Positions 15,531 through 24,402 of a stretch of 64,000 bases of DNA are shown here, in pieces; positions within the stretch are counted from its first letter, which is position 1, and every line of letters begins with the position of its first letter. Under the pieces are notes generated by a model, which was not told where the DNA came from, searched no databases, and worked only from the letters and a program-made list of their open reading frames with translations. Source of the stretch: Oscillospiraceae bacterium (GTDB taxonomy: Bacteria > Bacillota > Clostridia > Oscillospirales > Oscillospiraceae); contig SVMF01000002.1 of assembly GCA_015067565.1 (NCBI GenBank), positions 97,337 through 161,336 of the forward strand, in the 5' to 3' direction. The position numbers and the translations under genes are program-made.

Positions 15531-16528
15531 CAAAAATTTTTCTCATCCGCCACGCTGAGGCGGAGGGTAATGTGTTCCGCCGCCTGCAGGGGCAGTATGA
15601 CTCGTTCATCACACCCAACGGCCGAAAGCAGATCGAAGCGCTCAAAAAGCGCTTTGAGGGCATTCATGTCGATGCAGTGTATGCCAGCGACCTGACCCGC
15701 ACCCAATGTACCGCTGGTGCGATCTACCTGCCCAAGGGGCTGAGGCTGCGGACGGACCCGAGATTCCGCGAATTGAATGTCGGTATTTGGGAAAATCAGC
15801 CGTTCGGCTGGCTGGATCATTGCGATCCTGAACGGAACCGAGCCTTTTCACACTCACCTGAGACTTGGTTTGTCGAAGGTAGTGAGCGATTTTTGGAATA
15901 TACTGAGCGATTTCTGATTGCTTTAGAGGAGATTGCTCAGGCGCACGACGGACAGACTGTTGCAGTGGTTGCGCATGGCATGGTGCTCAGAGGCATTTTG
16001 CAGCGATTGTTCTATCCGAACGATCGCAATGCTGTCGCACACTGCGAAAACACAGCTGTGACACAAATTTTCTATGAAAACGGAAGCTATCGCCTGGAAT
16101 TCCTGAATGATGCTTCGCACATCCCTCCTGAGATTTCCACGCTCGGACGACAGATGTGGTGGAGAGGCGACGGCAAAAAGGACTTCAATATGTGGTATCG
16201 TGAACCGACGGAGGCTGACGCGTCGCTTTTTGCCGCGTTGGAGTTTGTGCCGACCGAGGATCAAGTGGTGCGTGTTTCGATGCTCACAGACACAGTGACG
16301 GGCTTTGTCTGCCTGCAGGGTGACGAGTTGATTCATCTTGCCCTCCTGCCCGAACACCGTGGCATTGGCCTTTCGGCGCAGCTTCTGGGGGAGGCGGTTA
16401 GCATTGCGCGAGCAAACGGCTTTGCCGCCCTTCGCATCACAAGGACGGTGGAGCATCCGGCCGCGCAGCGACTCTTCGCTGACTATGGTTTCGTGGGCGG
16501 AGCCATGCCGATCCTGCCGTCGCTGTAA
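15527..16528 (+). CDS. Histidine phosphatase-GNAT acetyltransferase fusion
   Basis: 333 aa with two modules. Residues 1-190 form a phosphoglycerate-mutase-like histidine phosphatase: RHAEAEGN with the phospho-accepting H9, ASDLTRTQCTA, FRELNVGIWEN and the second histidine in VVAHGMVLRGIL. Residues about 205-333 form an N-acetyltransferase domain with the acetyl-CoA loop HRGIGLSAQLL, then ALRITRTVEHPAAQRLFADYGF. The first module resembles alpha-ribazole or sugar-phosphate phosphatases. Translational coupling to pyrF is evident, and folD follows 11 nt later. Substrates of both halves are unknown; the fusion suggests sequential action on one metabolite. Confidence 0.85.
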   Translation: MTKIFLIRHAEAEGNVFRRLQGQYDSFITPNGRKQIEALKKRFEGIHVDAVYASDLTRTQCTAGAIYLPKGLRLRTDPRFRELNVGIWENQPFGWLDHCDPERNRAFSHSPETWFVEGSERFLEYTERFLIALEEIAQAHDGQTVAVVAHGMVLRGILQRLFYPNDRNAVAHCENTAVTQIFYENGSYRLEFLNDASHIPPEISTLGRQMWWRGDGKKDFNMWYREPTEADASLFAALEFVPTEDQVVRVSMLTDTVTGFVCLQGDELIHLALLPEHRGIGLSAQLLGEAVSIARANGFAALRITRTVEHPAAQRLFADYGFVGGAMPILPSL

Positions 16529-16539
16529 GGAGGAGTTTT

Positions 16540-17406
16540 ATGGCGCAATTGTTGTCAGGAAAACCTGTGGCCGAGGCGATGCGGCTGGAATTGACCGCGC
16601 GCTGTGAGGCACTGAGAGAGCGGGGAATTTTGCCGACGCTGGCGATCGTCCGGGTCGGACAGAAGCCGGATGACCTGGCCTACGAGCGAGGGGCAAAGAA
16701 GCGAGCCGAGCAGCTCGGTGTGCAGGTGCACGCCTTTTCTCTGCCGGAAGATGCCTCGCAGGAGGCACTTTTGGCCTTGATCGATCGGCTCAATGACGAT
16801 GCGTCGGTGCACGGTGTGCTGCTCCTGAGGCCCCTGCCGCCGCATTTGCAGCTTGATGCGATCCGAAACCGTTTGGATCCCGAAAAGGATGTTGACGGGA
16901 TGTGCGATCTGTCGGCGGCCGCTATCTACAACGGTCACGGCGGCTTCGCTCCCTGCACGGCCGAGGCTTGCATACAGATCTTGGCGCATTACGGGATGGA
17001 ATGTGCAGGAAAGCACGCAGTTGTTCTTGGGCGCAGTACCGTTATCGGTAAGCCCGTGGCTATGCTTTTGCTGCAAAAAAATGCCACCGTTACGATCTGC
17101 CACAGCAAAAGCAGGCAGGCTGCGCAGCTGTGCACAACGGCCGATATTCTTGTGTCGGCCACGGGAAGGCTGTGCTCGGTGACGAAGGATTTTGTCCACG
17201 AGGGTCAGACGGTCATCGATGTGGCGATCAACTGGGATGCAAACAGACCGAATGCCGCAGGCGGCCTTGGGACCATCGCAGGCGATGCGGACTTTGATGA
17301 GATCGAGCCGATCGTCGAGGCGATTACTCCCGTCCCGGGCGGTGTCGGCAGTGTTACGACAAGCATTTTGATGCGGCACACCATCGAAGCTGCCGAAAAA
17401 AGATAA
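16540..17406 (+). CDS. folD: FolD-family methylene-THF dehydrogenase/cyclohydrolase with altered active-site positions
   Basis: 288 aa, normal length. It keeps the Rossmann signature VVLGRSTVIGKPVAMLL, the aspartate region EKDVDGMCDLSA and the C-terminal PVPGGVGSVTTSILM. Two positions essential in E. coli FolD differ. The YxxxK motif reads YERGAKKR, placing alanine (A52) where Lys54 is expected. The VQLPLP motif reads LLLRPLP, placing Leu96 where Gln98 is expected. The enzyme may therefore lack or shift the cyclohydrolase step. AAGGAGG precedes ATG 16540. It is the third gene of the pyrF cluster. A separate folate enzyme, FchA, is encoded 5 kb away. Confidence 0.85.
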   Translation: MAQLLSGKPVAEAMRLELTARCEALRERGILPTLAIVRVGQKPDDLAYERGAKKRAEQLGVQVHAFSLPEDASQEALLALIDRLNDDASVHGVLLLRPLPPHLQLDAIRNRLDPEKDVDGMCDLSAAAIYNGHGGFAPCTAEACIQILAHYGMECAGKHAVVLGRSTVIGKPVAMLLLQKNATVTICHSKSRQAAQLCTTADILVSATGRLCSVTKDFVHEGQTVIDVAINWDANRPNAAGGLGTIAGDADFDEIEPIVEAITPVPGGVGSVTTSILMRHTIEAAEKR

Positions 17407-17430
17407 AAAACGACTGCTCAGTGCGTCAAA

Positions 17431-17467
17431 AAATCGCCAATCGTCTATTTTTGACGATTGGCGATTT
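17431..17467. terminator. Bidirectional terminator palindrome (TCGCCAA family, copy 3)
   Basis: AAATCGCCAATCGTC, 7-nt loop, GACGATTGGCGATTT between the convergent folD and prfC genes. Confidence 0.85.
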
Positions 17468-17471
17468 GCCA

Positions 17472-19055
17472 TTATACGCTTAGGGTTTCGCTCAGCTCAA
17501 GACCGGGGTTGCGACGGATGGTGAAGTCGATTGCCCAGAAGCTCGAGAAGACCAGCAGCTTGTGTCCGCGGTAGTCCTCCAAAAGCTCTGCGTCGGAGGA
17601 CAAATTCAGATCCTTCTCGTCGCACGGCGACTTGGTAATGAATCGAAGCACCTCATACGGCAGGTTTTCCATGCGCAGCTCCACACCGTATTCCGAGAGC
17701 ATTCTGTGCTTGAACACATCAAACTGCAGCGTGCCGACGACACCGACGATGACCTCCTCCATACCGGTGTTGGGCACCTTGAAGATCTGAATGGCACCCT
17801 CCTGAGCAATCTGCTCGGTGCCCTTGACGAACTGCTTGCGCTTCATCGTGTCCTTGGGACTGACGCGGCAAAAATGCTCGGGCGCAAAGGTCGGGATGCC
17901 GGCAAAGCGGAACTTTTTACCGGGCATACAGATCGTGTCACCGATGGAGAAGATGCCCGGGTCGAACACACCGATGATGTCACCGGCATAGGCCTCGTCG
18001 ACGATCTCACGTTCCTGCGCCATCATTTGCTGCGGCTGAGAAAGGCGCATTTTTTTGTTGCCCTGCACATGGAATACCTCGCTCTCGCGTTCGTACTTGC
18101 CTGAGCAGATGCGCATGAATGCCAGACGGTCGCGGTGTGCTTTGTTCATATTTGCCTGAATTTTGAACACAAATGCCGAAAAATCAGGGCTGAAAGTGTC
18201 GATTTCTCCACAATCAGCAACTCTGGCCAGGGGTGCGGTTGTCATACGCAAGAAGGCCTCGAGGAACGGCTCGACACCGAAATTGGTCAGCGCGGAGCCG
18301 AAGAACACGGGCGAAAGCTCGCCCTTGCGCACCTCATCCATATCGAATTCACGGCCTGCGCCCAGAAGTTCGACATCCTCCTGCAATTGGTTCCAGCGAC
18401 GCTCACCGATCATCTCACCGACGATGGGGTCGTCAAGTGCGACCTCCATTTTTTCGGCACGCTTCTTGCCCGAGACACCGGAGAAGAAGTTGATCTGGCT
18501 TTTCTGTCGGTCGTAAACACCCTGGAATTCCTTGCCGCTGCCGATGGGCCAGTTGACGGCATAGGTCTCGATGCCCAGCTCACGCTCGAGTTCGTCGAGC
18601 AGGTCGAATGGATCCTTGGTTTCTCTGTCCATCTTGTTGACGAAGGTGAAGATGGGGATGTGGCGCATGGCGCAGACTTTGAAGAGCTTTCTCGTTTGTG
18701 CCTCGACGCCCTTGGCACCGTCGATGACCATGACGGCCGAGTCTGCTGCCATCAGGGTACGGTAGGTGTCCTCAGAAAAGTCTTGGTGTCCCGGAGTGTC
18801 CAAAATATTGATGCAAAATCCCTCATACTGGAACTGCATGACAGACGAGGTAACGGAAATGCCACGCTGCTTCTCGATCTCCATCCAGTCCGAAACGGCC
18901 GCACGGGCATTCTTCTTGCCCTTGACGGCGCCGGCCTGCGCAATGGCTCCGCCGTAGAGAAGGAATTTTTCGGTCAATGTCGTTTTACCTGCGTCGGGGT
19001 GCGAAATGATCGCAAATGTCCGACGACGGTTAATCTCATGGCTAAGGCTCGACAT
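17472..19055 (-). CDS. prfC: Peptide chain release factor 3
   Basis: 527-aa translational GTPase that ejects RF1/RF2 from the ribosome after peptide release. The G1 loop SHPDAGKTT (residues 18-26), the switch region EKQRGISVTSSVMQF, G3 DTPGHQDF and G4 NKMDRE are intact, and the length matches E. coli RF3. The start at 19055 is set by GGAGGAC 7-8 nt upstream; an in-frame start 14 codons earlier lacks such a site. It is divergent from a small membrane-protein gene with closely spaced promoters. Confidence 0.95.
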   Translation of the reverse strand: MSSLSHEINRRRTFAIISHPDAGKTTLTEKFLLYGGAIAQAGAVKGKKNARAAVSDWMEIEKQRGISVTSSVMQFQYEGFCINILDTPGHQDFSEDTYRTLMAADSAVMVIDGAKGVEAQTRKLFKVCAMRHIPIFTFVNKMDRETKDPFDLLDELERELGIETYAVNWPIGSGKEFQGVYDRQKSQINFFSGVSGKKRAEKMEVALDDPIVGEMIGERRWNQLQEDVELLGAGREFDMDEVRKGELSPVFFGSALTNFGVEPFLEAFLRMTTAPLARVADCGEIDTFSPDFSAFVFKIQANMNKAHRDRLAFMRICSGKYERESEVFHVQGNKKMRLSQPQQMMAQEREIVDEAYAGDIIGVFDPGIFSIGDTICMPGKKFRFAGIPTFAPEHFCRVSPKDTMKRKQFVKGTEQIAQEGAIQIFKVPNTGMEEVIVGVVGTLQFDVFKHRMLSEYGVELRMENLPYEVLRFITKSPCDEKDLNLSSDAELLEDYRGHKLLVFSSFWAIDFTIRRNPGLELSETLSV

Positions 19056-19087
19056 AAAATGTCCTCCGATTCTATAAAACTCATCAT

Positions 19088-19116
19088 ATTTTACCATAAA
19101 GGACTCACAATTACAA
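19088..19116 (-). promoter_or_regulatory. Promoter for prfC
   Basis: On the minus strand: TTGTAA (19111-19116), 17-nt spacer, TAAAAT (19088-19093), 33 nt before the prfC ATG. Confidence 0.6.
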
Positions 19117-19125
19117 TAGTATTTG

Positions 19126-19154
19126 TTGCAAAATTGCGTGTGACTTGATATAAT
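19126..19154 (+). promoter_or_regulatory. Promoter for the small membrane protein gene at 19175
   Basis: TTGCAA (19126-19131), 17-nt spacer, TATAAT (19149-19154). Its -35 box lies 10 nt from the divergent prfC -35 box, so the two promoters are back to back. Confidence 0.7.
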
Positions 19155-19174
19155 AAAAAAAAGGAGGCATGAGT

Positions 19175-19606
19175 ATGAATATTTTCCGTTTATTTTTGAC
19201 CGCTCAATCCGGCGAGGTTGCGCAGGAGGCCGGCATGACCTTTGCAGGCATGAGCGACCTTATGAGCATTACGCTGACGGCCATTTTGTTACTCAGCGGC
19301 GGCTACGGTTTGTATACCGTCATTCGCCTGCGCCGTGATTATATGCTGTTTCCGAGCAAGTTCCTCTACCCCGGCGACTGCAAGCCTGAGGATTGCCTGG
19401 ACTCGTTTGAATTCATCATGTACATGACCCCGAGAATGGCCGTTTGGAGCATTGTGATGCTCCTGATGGGTGCAGCTTTCATCGTTAACGAGTTTGTGCT
19501 GCACATCACGGATCTGTGGGTCAATATCCTTGTCTGTGCCCTGCCTGCCATCAGCTTCATTTGGCTGCTTGTGATCCAGAGAAAGGCGGCGAAGCGGTTT
19601 TGGTGA
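19175..19606 (+). CDS. Uncharacterised small membrane protein (three predicted TM helices)
   Basis: 143 aa, family not recognised. Hydrophobic segments at about residues 29-49, 88-110 and 115-135 are separated by a cytoplasmic-looking stretch RLRRDYMLFPSKFLYPGDCKPEDCLD, and the basic tail ends QRKAAKRFW. AGGAGG (19162-19167) is 1 nt from ATG 19169 but 7 nt from ATG 19175, so the latter is the real start. The stop overlaps the GTG start of the dehydrogenase gene (GTGA), implying translational coupling. Confidence 0.8.
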   Translation: MNIFRLFLTAQSGEVAQEAGMTFAGMSDLMSITLTAILLLSGGYGLYTVIRLRRDYMLFPSKFLYPGDCKPEDCLDSFEFIMYMTPRMAVWSIVMLLMGAAFIVNEFVLHITDLWVNILVCALPAISFIWLLVIQRKAAKRFW

Positions 19607-20553
19607 ACAGGAAAATCGTTGTTTTGGACGGCTTTGCCTCCAATCCGCATGACCTCGATTGGCAGATCCTCGAGCAGTTCGGAGAGTTGACGGTTTACGA
19701 CCGTACACGGCCCGAGGAGGTTGCTGAGAGGATCGAAGGCGCACAGATCGTTCTGGTGAACAAGACACCCCTTGATGCGGTCGCAATCGAAAACGCACCC
19801 GAGCTGCGCCTGATCAGCATCCTTGCCACGGGCTATAACATCGTCGATCTTACGGCGGCTAAGCGCTGCGGTGTGACGGTGTGCAATGTGCCCGGTTATT
19901 CGACCAATGCCGTAGCGCAGATGACCATGGCACTTTTGCTGGAGTGTACGCAGAAGGTTGGTTTACATAATGCTGCTGTGCACGAGGGCGAGTGGAGCCG
20001 CAGTCCCGACTTTTGCTTCTGGAAAGCACCCCTTATGGAGCTGTACGGCAAAACCATTGGCCTTGTTGGCTTTGGGGCCATCGGAACAGCAGTTGCAAGG
20101 GCGGCTGAGGCCTTCGGTCTGCGTGTGATCTATCACAGCGCAAGACCCCGGGAGGACAAAAATTATGTAAACCTCGAAACGCTGCTTATGGAGTCGGATA
20201 TTGTCAGTCTGCACTGTCCGCTGACGGCAAGCAATGCAAAGATGATCAATTCAGAGACGCTTGCGAAGATGAAGCGCGGTGCAATCCTGATCAACACCGC
20301 CCGTGGCGGCCTGATTGACGAGGCAGCGGTGGCGCAGGCTCTGCGTGAAGGCAAGCTGGCATATTTTGCAGCTGATGTGGTCAGCAAGGAGCCGATCGAG
20401 GCTGACAACCCGCTACTGACGGCACCGAATTGTATCCTGACACCGCATATTGCCTGGGCACCGCGCGAGACCCGTGAGCGCCTGCACAGGATTTCGGCGG
20501 AGAATGTCCGCGCTTTTCTTGCAGGAACGCCTCAAAATATTGTCAATCCGTAA
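19603..20553 (+). CDS. D-isomer-specific 2-hydroxyacid dehydrogenase (glycerate/hydroxypyruvate type)
   Basis: 316-aa NAD(P)-dependent oxidoreductase. The nucleotide fold GLVGFGAIGTAVARAA, substrate-binding Arg in INTARGGLIDE, catalytic Glu region and active-site His in LTPHIAWAPRE are intact, and the N-terminal segment VVLDGFASNPHDLDW resembles HprA-like glycerate dehydrogenases. GTG 19603 is chosen because it overlaps the preceding stop and the longer open frame would bury it in that gene. Likely reactions are interconversion of hydroxypyruvate/D-glycerate or glyoxylate/glycolate; the sequence does not settle which. Confidence 0.9.
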   Translation: MNRKIVVLDGFASNPHDLDWQILEQFGELTVYDRTRPEEVAERIEGAQIVLVNKTPLDAVAIENAPELRLISILATGYNIVDLTAAKRCGVTVCNVPGYSTNAVAQMTMALLLECTQKVGLHNAAVHEGEWSRSPDFCFWKAPLMELYGKTIGLVGFGAIGTAVARAAEAFGLRVIYHSARPREDKNYVNLETLLMESDIVSLHCPLTASNAKMINSETLAKMKRGAILINTARGGLIDEAAVAQALREGKLAYFAADVVSKEPIEADNPLLTAPNCILTPHIAWAPRETRERLHRISAENVRAFLAGTPQNIVNP

Positions 20554-20555
20554 GC

Positions 20556-20591
20556 AAAACCACCAAGTGCCAATTGGCACTTGGTGGTTTT
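20556..20591 (+). terminator. Perfect 18-bp palindromic terminator
   Basis: AAAACCACCAAGTGCCAA directly followed by its complement ending GGTGGTTTT. It starts 2 nt after the dehydrogenase stop. A near-copy sits at 20766-20794 at the end of the convergent gene. Confidence 0.85.
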
Positions 20592-20612
20592 AGTGTGTCA
20601 AAAGAGTTCTTA

Positions 20613-20745
20613 CCATGTCATCGCGAGGAGCGCAGCGACGTGGCGATCTCGTGCTGAAAGATTGCTATTTTTCCGAAAGAAAGATAAAAATCAAACTTTC
20701 GAGATTGCCACGACCGCCCGTTCGGCGGTCTCGCAATGACAAGAC
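20613..20745. repeat. REP-like intergenic element (GAGGAGCGCAGCGACG family), copy 1
   Basis: Contains CGAGGAGCGCAGCGACGTGG and a complementary GAGATTGCCACGACC...GCAATGACAAG end, so the whole element can fold on itself. A shorter, diverged copy lies at 39972-40085 with the same preceding sequence (GTGTCAAAAGAGTTCTTAC versus GTGTAAAAAAGTCCTTAAG). Confidence 0.7.
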
Positions 20746-20765
20746 TATCGTTTTTCGACAGACTG

Positions 20766-20794
20766 ACCACCAAGTGCCATTGGCGCTTGGTGGT
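20766..20794. repeat. Palindrome at the 3' end of the EamA-type permease gene
   Basis: ACCACCAAGTGCCA / TTGGCGCTTGGTGGT (one G-T pair), duplicate of the 20556-20591 hairpin. On the minus strand it is followed by CAGTCTGTCGAAAAAC rather than a U-run, so its terminator strength is uncertain. Confidence 0.65.
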
Positions 20795-20803
20795 TTCTTG
20801 TTT

Positions 20804-21670
20804 TTATACTGCGTTGCTTTCTTCTCTGCTCATCATGACGGTGGCGAGGATCATGATCCCGAGGCCGAGGTAAAATTGTGGTTCGGGCTGCTCTGAAAGC
20901 AGCAGCAGGCCGAACAGCACACCGACGAAGGGTGCCACGGCATAATAGGCGCTGGTCTTGGCTGCACCGAGCTCCTTTTGTGCTTTGATGTAAAAATTGA
21001 TGCTCAGACCGTAGGACACGAAACCGAGCGCCATTACCGCAAGCGTCCATCGGACGGCCGGCAATGATTCCCTGCACACGAGTGCAACGATCAAGCTGCC
21101 CAGACCGGAGAAAATGCCCTTGACGGTCGTGATCTGCACGGAGGACTTTTCGCTGAGCTTTCTGGTGCAGTTGTTCTCCAGACCCCAGCAGCAGGCGGCT
21201 GCCAGAACAAACAGCGAGCCAGTGTTGAAGCGGAAGCTATCCTTGCCCTCGAAGCTCAGGATGACACCTGCCAGCGTGACCAGCACAATGGCAAGCGTAA
21301 GGCGCTTGGACAGTCGCTCACCGAAGGCGGCAAATGCGATTACGGAGGTCGCCACGATCTCAAAATTGTTCAGAAGCGATGCATTGGCGGAATTGGTGCG
21401 CGCAAGACCCAGCATCAGAAGGATCGGCGCAAGCACATCCAACGCGATCATCGCCAGCGTATAGGGCAGGTCGGATAGGGTCAGCCGTTCACCCTGCGGT
21501 TTGGCGATCTTTCCGTACGCGCACAAGCCGAGGCCGGCGCCCAGATATAAAAGCGCAGCCATCATGGCAGGCTGCACCCGGCGCAAAAGCAGCTTGCTGA
21601 GCGGAATGTTCACGGCATACAAGATCGCCGCCAAAAGAGCAAAAGCGGTTGCTATGCGCTTGGGCTTCAT
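20804..21670 (-). CDS. EamA/DMT-family permease
   Basis: 288-aa transporter with ten hydrophobic segments in two homologous EamA halves (first half about residues 5-135, second about 145-285). ATFxLLAAxLYAxNIPxSKLLL at the N-terminus and ARTNSANASLLNNFE are typical of the family. ATG 21670 overlaps the fchA stop by 1 nt (TGATG); a GTG one codon earlier is possible. It is the last gene of the histidine-degradation operon, so import of histidine or urocanate, or export of an end product, is plausible. This is inference from position only, since the family carries diverse metabolites. Confidence 0.87.
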   Translation of the reverse strand: MKPKRIATAFALLAAILYAVNIPLSKLLLRRVQPAMMAALLYLGAGLGLCAYGKIAKPQGERLTLSDLPYTLAMIALDVLAPILLMLGLARTNSANASLLNNFEIVATSVIAFAAFGERLSKRLTLAIVLVTLAGVILSFEGKDSFRFNTGSLFVLAAACCWGLENNCTRKLSEKSSVQITTVKGIFSGLGSLIVALVCRESLPAVRWTLAVMALGFVSYGLSINFYIKAQKELGAAKTSAYYAVAPFVGVLFGLLLLSEQPEPQFYLGLGIMILATVMMSREESNAV

Positions 21671-22302
21671 CACAGCTTCGAGATCTCGGGAACCTTTTGC
21701 AGCAGAGCCTGCTCCAGAGCGATGGCATCTGCCTGCAGGCGTTCGCAGGCAGATGAGAGCTCTGCGACGAACACTTCATCCTTGATGGACGACAGATTCA
21801 CGCGGACATTGTAGATCGCACCGAGGGCGCAGGTGCGGGCGAGCATTGTGCCGACCATTGCGTCGGTCACGGCATTTTTGTTGCCGAGCGTGAGCACGGC
21901 TTGCAAATGCGGGAAAAGGGAAACGGCCAGCTCGGCCACACGCAGGGGAACACGGGCGGCTTCCTTCAGACCATTTTGCATCGCCTTCGAACGGGCGGCC
22001 TTCTCCTCATCGGTGGCCTTGGGCATCGCGAGAGCGGCCATGTACCCGTCAAAGGCGCGACTGTCGGCATCGACGGCCAGGACGAAGGCATCTGTCAGCG
22101 CACGCACCTGCGGCAGAAGCGTTGCCATCGTATCCTGCGAGGCGGCATATTTTTCCTTGCCGACGGTCAGATTGGCGACCATCTCCGCCAGGGCAGCCGA
22201 CAGAGCACCGGCCAGAGCTGACACGCTGCCACCACCGGGGGCGGGCGCATCAGAGGCGGTAACGGCGATAAATTCTTTCAGCGTCAAATGGATCAGACCC
22301 AT
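21670..22302 (-). CDS. fchA: Formiminotetrahydrofolate cyclodeaminase
   Basis: 210-aa FTCD_C-type protein converting 5-formimino-THF to 5,10-methenyl-THF and ammonia. The N-terminus LKEFIAVTASDAPAPGGGSVSALAGALSAAL holds the diagnostic PxPGGGS motif, followed by VANLTVGK and a helical bundle. Homologues have also been annotated as methenyl-THF cyclohydrolases, which matters because the nearby FolD has altered cyclohydrolase residues. The start overlaps the ftcD stop (GTGATG arrangement), as at the downstream junction, so the operon is tightly coupled. Confidence 0.92.
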   Translation of the reverse strand: MGLIHLTLKEFIAVTASDAPAPGGGSVSALAGALSAALAEMVANLTVGKEKYAASQDTMATLLPQVRALTDAFVLAVDADSRAFDGYMAALAMPKATDEEKAARSKAMQNGLKEAARVPLRVAELAVSLFPHLQAVLTLGNKNAVTDAMVGTMLARTCALGAIYNVRVNLSSIKDEVFVAELSSACERLQADAIALEQALLQKVPEISKL

Positions 22303-23189
22303 CACAGATGATTCTCCAATACTTGTTTTTCGTCAAACTCCTCGAGCTGGAGGTAGTAGGCGGCGCAATCGATCAGAGCCTGCTGCGGAATGAGACCGCA
22401 GACCTCGCTGCCGAGCACGTTGACACCGTAGCGTCGGGCCTCCATCCTGACGGTCTCAAAGACGCGGTAGACGGCGGTCTTGGTGAAGTCGGTCAGGTTC
22501 ATGGAGACCTGCGCGATGTTTCTCTCCTCGAGGCGCACACCCATGGCCTTGCAGTAGCGGAAGCCGCCGTTGATGTGGCGGATCTGACGGGCGATCTTGT
22601 TTGCGATCTCGATATTCGGGGTGTCGAGGTTGATGTTGTAGGCGATCAGAGGCATTCTTGCGCCGATGGCGGTCACACCGCCCGTGGGATGGATGGTGGT
22701 ACCGTAATCAGGCTTCCACATATCATCGAGCATCTTCTCAGCCATGCCCTCGAACTGACCCTTGCGGATGGTGGCCAGGTTCTCACGGTGGGGCGCGGTG
22801 GCTGACTGCTCATACAGGAACGACGGCTGGCCGAAGCGCTCGAAAGCGGCTTGGGCGACCTCTTTTGCGATGCGGTCGGCATCGCTTACATCGGTGTTGC
22901 GGATGGGGATGAAGGGAACGACATCTACGCAGCCCATTCTCGGATGCTGACCCTCGTGCTTGGTCAGATCGATGAGCTCAACGGCCTTGCCGATGGCCTC
23001 GATGACGGCATCGCGCAGCGGCTCCGGCTCACCGATGACGGTCACGACGGAGCGGTTGTGGTCGGCATCGCTGGTGTAGTCCAGAAGCTTGACACCCGGC
23101 TTGCCGCGGAAGCAGTCGCAGATCTTTTCGACCTTGGCAAGGTCACGGCCTTCGCTGAAATTCGGCACACATTCCAAAATTCGTTCCAT
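22302..23189 (-). CDS. ftcD: Glutamate formimidoyltransferase
   Basis: 295 aa; transfers the formimino group of N-formimino-L-glutamate to THF, yielding glutamate. The family N-terminus MERILECVPNFSEGRD is exact, and HPRMGCVDVVPFIP, NLDTPNIEIA and the AIGARMPLIAYNIN segment follow. Start 23189 is set by this N-terminus and AAAGGA upstream; the open frame runs 90 codons further without family similarity. It begins 2 nt after the hutI stop. This stand-alone transferase plus separate fchA replaces the bifunctional animal enzyme. Confidence 0.95.
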   Translation of the reverse strand: MERILECVPNFSEGRDLAKVEKICDCFRGKPGVKLLDYTSDADHNRSVVTVIGEPEPLRDAVIEAIGKAVELIDLTKHEGQHPRMGCVDVVPFIPIRNTDVSDADRIAKEVAQAAFERFGQPSFLYEQSATAPHRENLATIRKGQFEGMAEKMLDDMWKPDYGTTIHPTGGVTAIGARMPLIAYNINLDTPNIEIANKIARQIRHINGGFRYCKAMGVRLEERNIAQVSMNLTDFTKTAVYRVFETVRMEARRYGVNVLGSEVCGLIPQQALIDCAAYYLQLEEFDEKQVLENHL

Positions 23190-23191
23190 AA

Positions 23192-24402
23192 TTATAATCC
23201 TTTCATATATACGATTTTTCCGTTTTTGATGACCGTTTTGGTCAGGTTCTGACCGAAACGGTAGAAAATATAGTCCAGATTGTTCGCATCCCAGAGCACA
23301 AGATCGGCCTGCTTGCCGACCTCCAGCGTGCCGAGACGATCTGCCCTCAGGAGGGCGGCAGCGGCATTCTTGGTCACGGCATTGAGCGTCTCCTCGGCCG
23401 TGAAGCGGTATTTCCAGCAGGCCAGATTCATGGCAAGCTGCAGATTGAAGCTCGGGCACGAGCCGGGGTTAAAATCTGAGGCGACAGCCACGGGCACGCC
23501 TGCCTGCAGCATATCTCTCGCTCTGGCATAGGGCTTGTCCAGATAGAAAGAGGTCGCAGGCAGCAGGACTGCCACCGTGCCGCTGTTCTTCATCGCCTCG
23601 ATGCCTGCGTCGGTTGCGGCGATCAGATGCTCGACGGAAACGGCACCCAGCCCGGCTGCCCGTTCGGTGCCACCGATGGGATCAATCTCGTCGGCATGCA
23701 TTTTGGCCTGCAGGTCATGCTTTTGCGCCGCGCGTAAGATGCGCTCGGCCTCGTCGGCGGAGAAGACCCCGGTTTCGCAAAAAACGTCGCAAAATTCGGC
23801 CAGATTTTCTTCCTTGATGCGGGGCAGAAGTGCCTCCATCAGCGCAAGATAGCCCTCGCGGTCGTCCTTGTATTCCCTCGGCAGAGCATGAGCGCCCAAA
23901 TAGGTCGAGACCAGCTCGATGGGCTGGAGCTCGTTTAATTCCTGCGTCACACGCAGCTGCTTGAGCTCTGTGTCGACATCCAGACCGTAGCCGCTCTTGG
24001 CCTCACAGGTGGTCACCCCGAGGCAGAGCATCTCCTGCAGGATGCCCAGTGCCTTTTCGCTCAGCTCCTCGAGGCTTGCCGAACGGGTCTTCTTCACGGT
24101 CGACAAAATGCCGCCGCCCTGTGCCAGAATTTCCAGATAGGGCACGTCTTGCCGCTTGAGCGAGAGCTCATGCTCTCTCCAACCGCCGAATACCAGATGT
24201 GTGTGCGCATCGATGAGGCCGGGGGTCACAAGACAGCCGTTGGCATCGAGTCTGTCGCAGGAGAACTCAGGTGCTTTTCCAGTGCCGATTTCGACGATTT
24301 TTCCGTTATCGCACAGTACATAGGCATTTTTTAGGGTCACGACGGTCGATTCGGCAGTGGCGAGCGTGCCCTGCGGTGTGGCCAACACACCGATATTTTC
24401 GA

